The translations under genes and the position numbers were made by a program. The notes beneath the pieces are model-generated. The model did not search any database, was not told the DNA's origin, and saw nothing but the letters and a program-made list of their open reading frames with translations. This document shows positions 1 through 8,197 of a DNA stretch of 51,870 nucleotides, piece after piece. The first letter of the stretch is position 1. Each line of letters begins with the position of its first letter. This stretch comes from RGIG8767 sp964386235 (lineage in GTDB: Bacteria; Bacillota; Clostridia; Lachnospirales; Lachnospiraceae), in NCBI GenBank assembly GCA_964386235.1, contig CAYLSH010000004.1:1-51870 (forward strand). The letters are read 5' to 3'.

Positions 1-83
1 ATCAGAAATACGCCGTCTTCTTTACGGGCTTTTGATTTCCGATTCCAGGCAGCCAGTTCTTTCATCTCTTTATTTGTGATCAA
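1..83 (-). CDS. SpoU/TrmH-family RNA 2'-O-methyltransferase, N-terminal fragment
   Basis: Only the first 27 codons lie in the window. Translation starts at a TTG (complement of 81-83) with a strong GGAGGAG site 4 bases upstream; the next in-frame ATG at 65 has no ribosome site, so TTG is preferred. The peptide (ITNKEMKELAAWNRKSKARK, then EDGVFL) matches the N-terminal substrate-binding segment of SpoU/TrmH-type rRNA or tRNA 2'-O-ribose methyltransferases, which begin with a run of basic residues and then a (E/D)GVFLVEG-type strand. The catalytic SPOUT knot is outside the window, so the target RNA cannot be judged. It starts 14 bases after the pfkA stop and is probably the third gene of a dnaE-pfkA operon. 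Confidence 0.6.
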   Translation of the reverse strand, partial: MITNKEMKELAAWNRKSKARKEDGVFL

Positions 84-97
84 AATACTCCTCCATT

Positions 98-1081
98 TTA
101 CTGCAAAGATGCAGATAATAATTTGCTTACCTGATATTGATATTCCGGGATATCCTTCTGCATTGCCAGTGCTTCATCAATATCGTAATCCACAAACTCG
201 CCATGCTGGTACGCTACAACACGGTTTGTCTTGCCCTGACACAGGATATCTGCCGCATACGCACCCATAATGGAAGCATAGTAACGATCCTTACAGGTCG
301 GACTGCCGCCACGCTGCATGTAACCCAAAATGGTTGCTCTGGTCTCCACACCGGTTGCCGCTTCAATACGTCTTGCCATGGAAGTGGAATGTCCGATGCC
401 CTCCGCATTGATGATCAGATGATGTGTCTTGCCTCTTTTTCTGTTGTTGATAATATTGTTAATGATATTCTGTTCATTGTAATCGTATTTTTCCGGAAGG
501 AGAATGTCTTCCGCACCGTTTGCCATACCGCACCAGAGTGCAATATAGCCGGCATTTCTCCCCATTACTTCGATGATACTGCACCGCTCATGGCTGGAGG
601 ATGTATCACGGACCTTATCAATCGCCTGCATCGCCGTATTGATCGCCGTATCAAAACCAATGGTGTAATCCGTACAGGCAATATCCAGATCAATCGTACC
701 CGGAATACCGATCGTATTGATGCCCTGTTTGGAAAGTGCCTGCGCCCCCCGGTAAGAACCGTCACCACCAATCACGACCACGCCGTCAATGCCATGTTTT
801 CTGCAGATCTCTGCTCCGAGTTTCTGGCCTTCTTCCGTCACAAACTCCATACAACGTGCCGTTCCCAAAATCGTACCGCCACGCTGAATAATATCAGAAA
901 CACTGGATGGCTTCATGTCTACGATCTCTTCATTTAACAAGCCCTGATAACCTTTTTTAATTCCTTTTACGCTTACCCCATTCATAATGGCTTTTCTTAC
1001 TACCGCGCGAATCGCCGCATTCATTCCCGGTGCATCGCCACCGCTTGTTAAGACACCGATCGTTTTGATCTCTTTCGACAT
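98..1081 (-). CDS. pfkA: ATP-dependent 6-phosphofructokinase
   Basis: This enzyme phosphorylates fructose 6-phosphate to fructose 1,6-bisphosphate, the committed step of glycolysis, in the cytosol. The 327-residue protein is full length for the bacterial PfkA family. Visible motifs are the N-terminal LTSGGDAPGMNA ATP loop (residues 11-22), GGDGS at 105-109 (a Gly rather than Asp at the fourth position points to ATP, not pyrophosphate), the catalytic PGTIDLD segment at 127-133 with both acidic residues, and EVMGRNAGY for substrate binding. The usual Asn of TIDND is Leu here. The start has an AGGAGG site 7 bases upstream. It follows dnaE by 66 bases and precedes the methylase by 14, so co-transcription is likely. 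Confidence 0.96.
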   Translation of the reverse strand: MSKEIKTIGVLTSGGDAPGMNAAIRAVVRKAIMNGVSVKGIKKGYQGLLNEEIVDMKPSSVSDIIQRGGTILGTARCMEFVTEEGQKLGAEICRKHGIDGVVVIGGDGSYRGAQALSKQGINTIGIPGTIDLDIACTDYTIGFDTAINTAMQAIDKVRDTSSSHERCSIIEVMGRNAGYIALWCGMANGAEDILLPEKYDYNEQNIINNIINNRKRGKTHHLIINAEGIGHSTSMARRIEAATGVETRATILGYMQRGGSPTCKDRYYASIMGAYAADILCQGKTNRVVAYQHGEFVDYDIDEALAMQKDIPEYQYQVSKLLSASLQ

Positions 1082-1147
1082 TTTTTCATTACCTCCTGCG
1101 CATAAGACCTGTATCGCCTATATTTTAATGCATTTTCCCAAAACCGT

Positions 1148-4100
1148 CTATATCAATTTCACATTTTCGGTTCCAAACCTGTTTTCCAGCAAAGAAAGCA
1201 GTTCTTTATCCGCTTTTACGTTCTGATTCGGAGGCAGTTGTTTTTTCATGCGTGGGTCTTTGATGTAAATAATAACCTCATCCTTTCCTTCCGAATCCGC
1301 CATCATATTCATCATCTCCTGCCGGGAAGCAAGGTATTCGTCCTTTGTGGCAAATTGAATCCACAACTGCCTTGGGACATCTTCAAATGTCACCACTTCT
1401 TCACAGATCAGTTTACCGTCCCGCTCATCTTCTCCGGATACCCTGCCCGTTAAAAATACTTTTTTCTCCTCAGCCAGCAGGCTTCCGTATTTGCTGTATG
1501 TCTTAGGGAAAACGATGACCTCCACATTTCCCACAAGATCTTCGAGATTTAAAAACGCCATGACCTGATCGTATTTGGTATACTTAATCTTCTTTTCCGC
1601 AATCATACCACCGATCGTGGTTTTCATGCCATCCGTCACACGCATGGTCTGTGTCTCTTCATCGAGCATGAAATCCGTCGTCGTATTTTTGATCCGCTTT
1701 TTCCAAAGGCTTTCATACTCCTCCAAAGGATGTCCGCTTACATAAATGCCCAGTACTTCTTTTTCAAAACCAAGTAACATCTCCTTGGGATACTCACCCA
1801 CATCGGGCAGTTTGATGTCAAACTCTTCCTTTTGTTCCTCTGAAACAATATCAAACAAAGAGATCTGTCCCGTCATATTATTTTTACGGTCACTGACAAT
1901 ACGGTCCAGAATCTGTGTGTACACGCACATGAACTGTTTTCTGGTCCCGCCGAGCAGATCAAAAGCACCCGCTTTGATCAGGTTTTCGATTACACGTTTA
2001 TTCAATTCCCCGTCCGCATTCCGGGAAATGAAATCTTCGAGGGTAGAATAGGCACCTCTTAGTCTTCTTTCCGCAACAATCTGTTCAATTACGGGTCTGC
2101 CCACACCTTTTATAGCCGTCAGCGCATAGCGGATCGCATTCCCGTCCACCGAAAAGCCGCTTTCACCCTTGTTAATATCCGGCGGCAGCATCGCAATGCC
2201 CATGTTTTTGCAGGACAAAATATATTCTGCCACTTTACCGGAATTATCAATGACGGAAGTAAGCAGTGCCGCCATAAATTCCACAGGATGATAATATTTT
2301 AAATATGCCGTCTGGTAGGAAACCACCGCATAACATGCTGCATGGGATTTGTTAAATGCATATTTAGCAAAATCCATCATCTCATCATAGATATGTCCGG
2401 CAACCTCTTCCGGGATTCCTTTCTGTATGCATCCCGGCACATTTTCCTCTTCGTTTCCGTAAATAAAATTCTTGCGCTCCTGTTCCATGACATGCTGCTT
2501 TTTCTTACTCATCGCACGTCTTACAAGGTCACTTCGTCCCAATGTATAGCCGCCCAGGTCCCGTACGATCTGCATAACCTGTTCCTGATACACGATACAG
2601 CCATAGGTGGGAGAAAGAATGGGCTCAAGTTCCGGGCAGGAATAGGTGATTTCTTCATCACTGTTCTTTCCTTTTATATATTTGGGAATAAAATCCATGG
2701 GACCCGGCCGGTAAAGGGAAATCCCGGCAATAATATCTTCTAAACTCTTAGGCTTTAACTCTTTCATGAAGTTCTTCATGCCGCCGCTTTCTAACTGGAA
2801 CACCCCATCCGTTTTGCCCGTTCCGATGGACGCTAAAACCTCCGGATCATCATAATCGATATGATCCATATCGATCTCCCTACCCGTGGTCTTTTTTACA
2901 TTTTCCACGGCATTCTGAATCACCGTCAGTGTACGAAGTCCTAAAAAGTCCATCTTTAAAAGACCGAGTTCTTCCAATGTGGTCATCGTAAACTGCGTCG
3001 TGATCGATCCGTCGGAGCCCCTTGACAAGGGCACAAATTCATCCGCCGCCTTCGGACAGATAACCACGCCCGCCGCATGCATGGAAGTATGACGGGGCAA
3101 TCCCTCTAATCGCTTGGACATATCGATCAGGCTTTTTACCTGCTCATCCTGCTCATATTCTTTTCTTAAATCAGGATTTAATTCGAGTGCGCGGTCAATT
3201 GTAATGTTCAATTCGTTGGGAATCATCTTGGCTATTCCGTCCACATAGGAATACGGAAGATCCATAACACGTCCCACATCACGGATTACACCCTTAGCCG
3301 CCATCGTACCAAAGGTCACAATCTGTACAACCTTTTCGGCACCGTATTTTTCGCCCACATAATCAATAACTTCCTGCCTTCTTTCATAGCAGAAATCAAT
3401 ATCAATATCGGGCATGGAAACACGTTCCGGATTCAGAAAACGCTCAAATAACAGTTGATATTTAACAGGATCAATATTCGTAATATGGAGACAGTACGAA
3501 ACTATACTTCCCGCAGCCGAACCACGTCCCGGTCCGACCGGAATTCCATGTTCCCTTGCATAATTGATAAAATCCCATACGATCAGGAAATAATCCACAT
3601 ACCCCATGCGCTTAATCGTTCCCAGTTCATAGTCCAGACGTTTGCGCAGGGTTCCGTCATCTTCCGGGTAGCGTTCCTGCAATCCCTTCGTACAAAGTTC
3701 ATTTAAATAACTCCATGAATCATATCCTGTCGGCACTTCAAAATGCGGGAGTTTGGTTACGCCAAATTCAATCTCCACATGGCAACGGTCCGCAATTTTC
3801 TGCGTATTCTCAATGGCTTCCAATGCGTACGGAAACAGGCGGCGCATTTCTTCCTCACTTTTTACATAGTACTGGCCGCCCTCATAACGCATACGGTCCT
3901 CATCCTGTAATTTTTTAGCCGTCTGAATGCAGAGAAGGATATCGTGGGGCACCACATCTTCTTCATAGGTATAGTGCACGTCATTGGTCGCAACCAGGGG
4001 AATGCCCAGTTCCCGGCTCATGCTGTACAAAGCCATGTTCACCGTTTTTTGTTCCGGTATTCCATGATCCTGTAACTCTAGAAAATAATTGCCTTCTCCA

Positions 4101-4597
4101 AAACAATCCCTGTATTTTATGGCACACTTCTTAGCTTCTTCCAGCAGTCCCTTTTGGATCAGGCGGGGCACTTCACCAGCAAGGCACGCCGACAGGGCAA
4201 TAATACCCTCATGGTATTTCTGAAGCACTTCCATGTCCACACGGGGTTTATAATAATAGCCTTCCGTAAATCCCTTGCTCACGATCTTGATCAGATTCGC
4301 ATATCCGGTGTTGTTTTCTGCCAATAGAACAAGGTGGTGGTATCGTTCCTCTCCCCCTGTCAGTTCCTTGTCAAATCGCGAATTGGGTGCCACATATACT
4401 TCGCACCCGATGACGGGATTGATTCCCGCTTCTTTTGCCGCACGGTAAAAATCGATCACGCCGTACATAACACCATGATCCGTGATCGCTGCACTGTTCA
4501 TCCCCAGTTCTTTGACACGCTTTACATATTCTTTTATCTTATTAGAACCATCTAACAGACTGTATTCCGTATGCACATGTAAATGAGCAAATGCCAT
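1148..4597 (-). CDS. dnaE: DNA polymerase III subunit alpha (DnaE)
   Basis: Replicative polymerase subunit of 1149 residues. The start was set at the ATG giving MAFAHLHVHTEYSLLDG, the usual N-terminus of the family; a frame open 19 codons further upstream lacks family homology and a ribosome site. Domains seen in order are the PHP domain (about 5-270, with HLHVHTEYS), the palm with GPGRGSAAGS (355-364) and the catalytic aspartates in PDIDIDF (396-402), fingers with the YQEQVMQ and AYNKSHA-like motif (here AFNKSHAACYA), a helix-hairpin-helix (near GVGRPVIEQI), and an OB fold (about 990-1070). The Clostridia-type DnaE is the second replicative polymerase beside PolC; PolC is not in the window. 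The gene heads the dnaE-pfkA-methylase run. Confidence 0.97.
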   Translation of the reverse strand: MAFAHLHVHTEYSLLDGSNKIKEYVKRVKELGMNSAAITDHGVMYGVIDFYRAAKEAGINPVIGCEVYVAPNSRFDKELTGGEERYHHLVLLAENNTGYANLIKIVSKGFTEGYYYKPRVDMEVLQKYHEGIIALSACLAGEVPRLIQKGLLEEAKKCAIKYRDCFGEGNYFLELQDHGIPEQKTVNMALYSMSRELGIPLVATNDVHYTYEEDVVPHDILLCIQTAKKLQDEDRMRYEGGQYYVKSEEEMRRLFPYALEAIENTQKIADRCHVEIEFGVTKLPHFEVPTGYDSWSYLNELCTKGLQERYPEDDGTLRKRLDYELGTIKRMGYVDYFLIVWDFINYAREHGIPVGPGRGSAAGSIVSYCLHITNIDPVKYQLLFERFLNPERVSMPDIDIDFCYERRQEVIDYVGEKYGAEKVVQIVTFGTMAAKGVIRDVGRVMDLPYSYVDGIAKMIPNELNITIDRALELNPDLRKEYEQDEQVKSLIDMSKRLEGLPRHTSMHAAGVVICPKAADEFVPLSRGSDGSITTQFTMTTLEELGLLKMDFLGLRTLTVIQNAVENVKKTTGREIDMDHIDYDDPEVLASIGTGKTDGVFQLESGGMKNFMKELKPKSLEDIIAGISLYRPGPMDFIPKYIKGKNSDEEITYSCPELEPILSPTYGCIVYQEQVMQIVRDLGGYTLGRSDLVRRAMSKKKQHVMEQERKNFIYGNEEENVPGCIQKGIPEEVAGHIYDEMMDFAKYAFNKSHAACYAVVSYQTAYLKYYHPVEFMAALLTSVIDNSGKVAEYILSCKNMGIAMLPPDINKGESGFSVDGNAIRYALTAIKGVGRPVIEQIVAERRLRGAYSTLEDFISRNADGELNKRVIENLIKAGAFDLLGGTRKQFMCVYTQILDRIVSDRKNNMTGQISLFDIVSEEQKEEFDIKLPDVGEYPKEMLLGFEKEVLGIYVSGHPLEEYESLWKKRIKNTTTDFMLDEETQTMRVTDGMKTTIGGMIAEKKIKYTKYDQVMAFLNLEDLVGNVEVIVFPKTYSKYGSLLAEEKKVFLTGRVSGEDERDGKLICEEVVTFEDVPRQLWIQFATKDEYLASRQEMMNMMADSEGKDEVIIYIKDPRMKKQLPPNQNVKADKELLSLLENRFGTENVKLI

Positions 4598-4632
4598 AAT
4601 AATCCCATGCCTTTCTGTTTTGCATTTCTTAT

Positions 4633-4661
4633 CAAATAAAGCCGCCAGTAGCAAGGCGGCT
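4633..4661 (-). terminator. intrinsic terminator after the HD-GYP gene
   Basis: On the minus strand a 7-bp perfect stem (AGCCGCC with GGCGGCT, 8-base loop, 4640-4661) is followed by the T-rich run TTTATTTG. It lies 33 bases after the HD-GYP stop and 36 bases before the dnaE start, so it probably separates the two transcripts. Confidence 0.7.
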
Positions 4662-4693
4662 CATTTGTATAAATATTAAATCTTGTTTTAACT

Positions 4694-5770
4694 CTATATC
4701 AATTCCTTGATTTCAATGTCTCTTTGTTTGGAAAGATCCACAAATTCTTCCCCACACTTAACAACCGGCCGGGAAAGATTGTTCTTGTTGATATATACGA
4801 TCTCACCTTCCATGCCATTGGACAGGCGCACTCTGTTTAACATATAATTGTCCACGATCTTCTCTAAGAAAGTCATAATCATATGGGTATCGTATTTCTG
4901 GAGACCTTCCTTTTCAAATGTCTCCACCACATGAAACGGAGATATTGCACCCCTGTACTTTCTTGCTGCGGTGGTTGCTTCATACACATCGGCAATCGCG
5001 CAGATCCGGGCAAATTTATCAATGTCATCCCCCTTGGTGCCAAGCGGGTATCCCGTACCATCGTATCTTTCATGATGCATAAGGATCGTTTTCTTGATAT
5101 GATCATCAATATCCAGTTTCTTAATGTAATTAAAGCCTTCGATCGGATGCATCTTAATCTGATCGTACTCTTCTTTTGTCAGTTTACCCTGTTTGTGGAT
5201 AATCTCTTCGGGAACCATTAACTTACCGATATCATGTAAAATACCGCAGGTAAAGGCAAGTTTCTGATCTTTTTCCGACATCCCGAGCCATTTTGCCAAA
5301 ACATTGCAGATCAGCGCAACATTCAGACTATGTGCATACGTCAGATCGTCATACTCACGCATATTATGTAACATATCGAACACATCACTGTCCGTCTGTT
5401 TATCTTCCAGCATCTGGATCGCATTATTCACGACGGCATTGACCGCTTCCTGTGTCGGTTCTTCATGCACCAGATCCGATATCAGTTCTTCCATCAATTC
5501 CACATTCTGTTCAAAGGATTCTTTGTATACTTTGAACGCTTCGCTGTGGCGGACGCGCTCGGAATAGGACTCCTTCGGCTTTTGTACGGCAGGTTGCTGT
5601 TGCTCAGGGTCTTCCACCCTGACAAAAAATATGGAATAAAAAGACAATTTGCTGATTGCCTTATCCGTTAACTCCGTTCCTGCCGGAAGTATGAGTTGGT
5701 CCTGATAATTGTATACATCGCTTGCCAGAATCATCCCCGGTTGTAATTCACTCGTTTTTACTCTTCTCAT
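4694..5770 (-). CDS. HD-GYP domain protein, probable cyclic-di-GMP phosphodiesterase
   Basis: A 358-residue cytosolic protein. The C-terminal half has the HD-GYP signature: HDIGKLMVPEEIIHK, then HP(I) about 25 residues on, then HHERYDGTGYP, which keeps the GYP loop expected of catalytically competent members. The N-terminal segment (about residues 1-50, beginning MRRVKTSELQPGMILASDV and ending with a VEDPE stretch) resembles the short DUF3391-like region often placed before HD-GYP. Known members hydrolyse cyclic di-GMP or related dinucleotides; the substrate here is inferred. The ATG at 5770 was chosen because GGGGAT lies 7 bases upstream; an in-frame ATG 10 codons earlier has no such site. 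It has its own promoter at 5875-5903 and terminator. Confidence 0.88.
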   Translation of the reverse strand: MRRVKTSELQPGMILASDVYNYQDQLILPAGTELTDKAISKLSFYSIFFVRVEDPEQQQPAVQKPKESYSERVRHSEAFKVYKESFEQNVELMEELISDLVHEEPTQEAVNAVVNNAIQMLEDKQTDSDVFDMLHNMREYDDLTYAHSLNVALICNVLAKWLGMSEKDQKLAFTCGILHDIGKLMVPEEIIHKQGKLTKEEYDQIKMHPIEGFNYIKKLDIDDHIKKTILMHHERYDGTGYPLGTKGDDIDKFARICAIADVYEATTAARKYRGAISPFHVVETFEKEGLQKYDTHMIMTFLEKIVDNYMLNRVRLSNGMEGEIVYINKNNLSRPVVKCGEEFVDLSKQRDIEIKELI

Positions 5771-5874
5771 TTTGTATCCCCATTTTGTATGCCTGTGCAT
5801 TATTATGGTACTTTTGTATTTTCCTTCTCACTCTCACAAAAGTCCATGTATCCTCATTTAACCTTCTGATTCAA

Positions 5875-5903
5875 ATTATAGATTCAACAAGCAATATTGT
5901 CAA
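5875..5903 (-). promoter_or_regulatory. sigma-A type promoter for the HD-GYP gene
   Basis: On the minus strand a perfect TTGACA (complement of 5898-5903) and a perfect TATAAT (complement of 5875-5880) are separated by 17 bases. The predicted start gives a leader of about 95 bases before the ATG at 5770; no known riboswitch fold was recognised in it. Confidence 0.8.
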
Positions 5904-5983
5904 ATAATATTCGCATTTTTACATGAATTTTTTGTTATTTTAGTACCAGATAATTTTTCTCACATATTCTGTCGAAATTCTGT

Positions 5984-6012
5984 TTGACATACTCACCATG
6001 CTGGTGTATGTT
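5984..6012 (+). promoter_or_regulatory. sigma-A type promoter for the SAM riboswitch-metK transcript
   Basis: TTGACA at 5984-5989 and TATGTT at 6007-6012 with a 17-base spacer. Transcription from about 6019 would enter the riboswitch 55 bases later. The spacer contains the short palindrome CACCATGCTGGTG. Confidence 0.65.
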
Positions 6013-6073
6013 ATTAACAGATATTGAAACTTCATATTGTCATTTGTGATTAACCGCATGAGTTAATTACATT

Positions 6074-6187
6074 CTCTTATTCAGAGTGGTGGAGGTACAG
6101 AGGACCTGTGAAGCCACGGCAACCCCTTTTATGGAAGGTGCCAACCTGAGCGAATACATCTCACTTACATGAGTCGAACAATAAGAG
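6074..6187 (+). promoter_or_regulatory. SAM-I (S-box) riboswitch aptamer
   Basis: Closing helix P1 is CTCTTAT (6074-6080) with ATAAGAG (6181-6187). Inside are the conserved S-box blocks: the GGTGGAGG stretch, GAAGCC-GGCAACC at the end of P2, and GGTGCCAA leading into P3/P4. The aptamer binds S-adenosylmethionine and normally switches off its own biosynthesis genes, which fits its place before metK. P1's 3' strand (AATAAG, 6180-6185) can instead pair with CTTATT (6213-6218), the left arm of the following terminator, giving the expected antiterminator: low SAM frees this strand and allows read-through. Confidence 0.92.
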
Positions 6188-6209
6188 GATTTGAATATCA
6201 ACTTTAAGT

Positions 6210-6237
6210 CCGCTTATTTTCAATAAGCGGTTTTTTT
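6210..6237 (+). terminator. riboswitch-controlled intrinsic terminator
   Basis: A 9-bp perfect stem (6210-6218 with 6222-6230, loop TTC) is followed by seven T (6231-6237). This is the expression platform of the SAM riboswitch; its left arm overlaps the antiterminator pairing described for the aptamer. Confidence 0.9.
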
Positions 6238-6279
6238 GTATCCGGAAATCCTTTCGATTTCCCTCTGCAAAAAAGTATG

Positions 6280-6423
6280 TTTCTTGTGTAATAGGAAATT
6301 TCCTTGAAATTACCTATTGCACAAGAAACGCTCCGTGAGCATGCGCACGCTTTTGCATAGGTAGAATGTCGCTAAAAGCGACGCAAAGGCGGCGCTAGAG
6401 TTTCGCAAGCGAAACTCTTTTTT
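6280..6423 (+). repeat. structured three-hairpin insert between the SAM switch and metK
   Basis: Three strong hairpins occupy the leader downstream of the riboswitch terminator. Hairpin A pairs 6280-6295 with 6313-6328 (16 bp, one G-T). Hairpin B pairs GCTTTTGC near 6349 with GCAAAGGC ending near 6391, with an inner stem TCGCT-AAA-AGCGA. Hairpin C (6397-6418) ends in a T run. The right arm of A (CCTATTGCACAAGAAA) recurs with one added A at 14714-14730, suggesting a dispersed repeat. No gene is encoded: minus-strand open frames here have no ribosome site and run into metK. Confidence 0.55.
6397..6423 (+). terminator. second terminator-like hairpin directly before metK
   Basis: AGAGTTTCG (6397-6405), loop CAAG, CGAAACTCT (6410-6418) and a T run to 6423. 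It has every feature of an intrinsic terminator yet lies 38 bases before the metK start, downstream of the riboswitch's own terminator, with no clear promoter between it and the gene. Confidence 0.6.
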
Positions 6424-6460
6424 ATGTAAACACCACATTCTATTAAAAAGGAGAAAAACA

Positions 6461-7648
6461 ATGGAAAAAAGATTATTTACTTCCGAATCCGTAACCGAAG
6501 GCCATCCCGACAAAGTCTGTGATGCGATTTCCGATGCCATCTTAGATGCATGTATGGAACAGGATCCCATGAGCCGTGTTGCCTGCGAGACAGCATGCTG
6601 TACCGGTTTTGTACTGATCACAGGTGAGATCACAACAAACGCTTATGTAGATATGCAGAAAGTAGTTCGTGACACCGTAAAAGAAATCGGCTACACAAAG
6701 GCTGATTACCGTTTTGACGGTGACAGTTGTGCCGTATTTGTTGCAATCGACGAGCAGTCAGCCGATATCGCCATGGGTGTTGACAAAGCTTTAGAAGCAA
6801 AAGAAAACAAAATGAGCGAAGAAGAAATCGAAGCCATCGGTGCCGGCGACCAGGGTATGATGTTCGGTTATGCAACCAACGAAACACCGGAACTGATGCC
6901 GTATCCGATCTCCCTTGCTCACAAGTTGGCATTGCAGTTAACCAAGGTTCGTAAGGACGGCACTTTAACCTATTTAAGACCGGACGGAAAGAGCCAGGTA
7001 TCCGTAGAATACGATGAAAACGACAAACCGGTAAGATTAGAAGCCGTTGTATTATCCACGCAGCATGATCCGGATGTAACGCAGGAACAGATTCATGAAG
7101 ACATCAAAAAATATGTATTTGATCCCGTCCTTCCAAAAGAAATGATCGACGAGAACACCAAGTTCTTCATCAATCCTACCGGACGTTTTGTAATCGGTGG
7201 TCCTCACGGTGATGCCGGACTGACAGGACGTAAGATCATCGTAGACACTTACGGCGGATATGCCCGTCACGGCGGCGGTGCCTTCTCCGGTAAGGACTGT
7301 ACCAAGGTTGACCGTTCTGCCGCTTACGCAGCACGTTATGTAGCAAAGAACATTGTTGCCGCAGGTCTTGCAGACAAGTGTGAGATCCAGTTATCCTATG
7401 CAATCGGTGTTGCACAGCCTACTTCCATCATGGTTGATACCTTTGGAACCGGCAAACTCTCCGATGCCAAACTGGTTGACATCATCCGCGAACACTTTGA
7501 TCTTCGTCCTGCCGGAATCATCAAGATGTTAGATCTTCGTCGTCCAATCTACAAGCAGACCGCTGCTTACGGACACTTCGGACGCAACGATCTTGACCTC
7601 CCATGGGAAAAGACCGACAAAGCAGAGGCACTCAGGGCCTACTTATAA
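6461..7648 (+). CDS. metK: S-adenosylmethionine synthetase (methionine adenosyltransferase)
   Basis: Makes SAM from methionine and ATP in the cytosol. The 395-residue protein is full length. Visible family motifs are GHPDK (14-18), the GAGDQGMMFGYA signature near residue 120, and GGPHGDAGLTGRKIIVDTYGG with the following HGGGAFSGKD loop that holds the triphosphate. The start has AAGGAG 8 bases upstream. It is regulated by the SAM riboswitch at 6074-6237 (negative feedback by its product), and its leader carries additional hairpins. It is monocistronic and convergent with murA; its terminator contains a 202-bp inserted palindromic element. Confidence 0.97.
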   Translation: MEKRLFTSESVTEGHPDKVCDAISDAILDACMEQDPMSRVACETACCTGFVLITGEITTNAYVDMQKVVRDTVKEIGYTKADYRFDGDSCAVFVAIDEQSADIAMGVDKALEAKENKMSEEEIEAIGAGDQGMMFGYATNETPELMPYPISLAHKLALQLTKVRKDGTLTYLRPDGKSQVSVEYDENDKPVRLEAVVLSTQHDPDVTQEQIHEDIKKYVFDPVLPKEMIDENTKFFINPTGRFVIGGPHGDAGLTGRKIIVDTYGGYARHGGGAFSGKDCTKVDRSAAYAARYVAKNIVAAGLADKCEIQLSYAIGVAQPTSIMVDTFGTGKLSDAKLVDIIREHFDLRPAGIIKMLDLRRPIYKQTAAYGHFGRNDLDLPWEKTDKAEALRAYL

Positions 7649-7659
7649 GACTGTGAAAT

Positions 7660-7890
7660 AAAATACGGCGAGCCCCTCTTCTTTCTCAAATATATAAAGA
7701 CAGGCGCAAGAAAAAGCCCTGTTCCCTGACATGCCCTCTGAGGACGTCGGTACTTATGCTGCGTGTTGGGCAGCATTATGTACCGCTACGTCCGAAGCGG
7801 AGCGAGAGCGTGCATAAAGGGAATGGGGCTTTTGAATTGCGCCTGCATATATAATTGTTCATAAAGAAGAGGGGGACTCGCCGTATTTTT
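7660..7890 (+). terminator. metK terminator interrupted by a 202-bp element
   Basis: Outer arms AAAATACGGCGAG (7660-7672) and CTCGCCGTATTTT (7877-7889) form a perfect 13-bp stem followed by T to 7890, a standard intrinsic terminator 12 bases after the metK stop, except that its loop is replaced by the 202-bp element copy 1 (7673-7874). Confidence 0.7.
7673..7874 (+). repeat. quasi-palindromic element, copy 1 (inside metK terminator)
   Basis: A 202-bp unit that folds almost end to end into one long hairpin. Nested pairs seen in order are CCCCTCTTCTTT with AAAGAAGAGGGG at the ends, CAGGCGCAA with TTGCGCCTG, AAAAGCCC with GGGCTTTT, TTCCCT with AGGGAA, GGACGT with ACGTCC, CGGTAC with GTACCG, and ATGCTGC with GCAGCAT at the tip. 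There is one asymmetric side region (GAAGCGGAGCGAGAGCG). Copy 2 begins exactly 284 bases later and differs at only two positions (7859 and 7873) with no indel. It contains no plausible gene. The 12-bp inverted ends would suit a MITE-like element, but no target-site duplication is visible. Confidence 0.85.
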
Positions 7891-7942
7891 ACCACAATTA
7901 TCATTCCCCAACACACCTGTCTTCAACCAGATACCTAAATTG

Positions 7943-8165
7943 AAAAAAAGAGTGTTCCCCTCTTCTTTCTCAAATATATAAAGACAGGCGCAAGAAAAAG
8001 CCCTGTTCCCTGACATGCCCTCTGAGGACGTCGGTACTTATGCTGCGTGTTGGGCAGCATTATGTACCGCTACGTCCGAAGCGGAGCGAGAGCGTGCATA
8101 AAGGGAATGGGGCTTTTGAATTGCGCCTGCATATATAATTGTGCATAAAGAAGAGGAGAACACTC
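7943..8165 (-). terminator. murA terminator interrupted by a 202-bp element
   Basis: Read on the minus strand, GAGTGTTC (8165 downwards) pairs with GAACACTC ending at 7950, and is followed by seven T (7949-7943). This is an intrinsic terminator for murA, but its loop holds element copy 2. The outer arms differ completely from those of the metK terminator while each pair is self-complementary. Confidence 0.7.
7957..8158 (+). repeat. quasi-palindromic element, copy 2 (inside murA terminator)
   Basis: Same 202-bp unit and same orientation relative to the window as copy 1, so it is antisense relative to the murA transcript. It differs from copy 1 by T to G at 8143 and G to A at 8157; the second change makes a G-U pair in the murA-sense RNA. 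The 52 bases between the two terminators (7891-7942) show no gene or structure. Confidence 0.85.
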
Positions 8166-8197
8166 CTATTATAATTCGCCCGCAGTGAGGGGCACCC

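Noticed and set aside
6310..6633. 107-codon minus-strand frame overlapping the metK start
   Set aside because: It is antisense to metK's conserved N-terminus and has no ribosome site or family match.
7786..8016. Open frame across both palindromic elements on the minus strand
   Set aside because: It crosses a terminator, has no ribosome site and follows the repeat rather than any protein family.
7673..8158. Possible CRISPR or tandem array
   Set aside because: Only two long copies, each fully palindromic, with no short regular repeat-spacer pattern and no cas genes.
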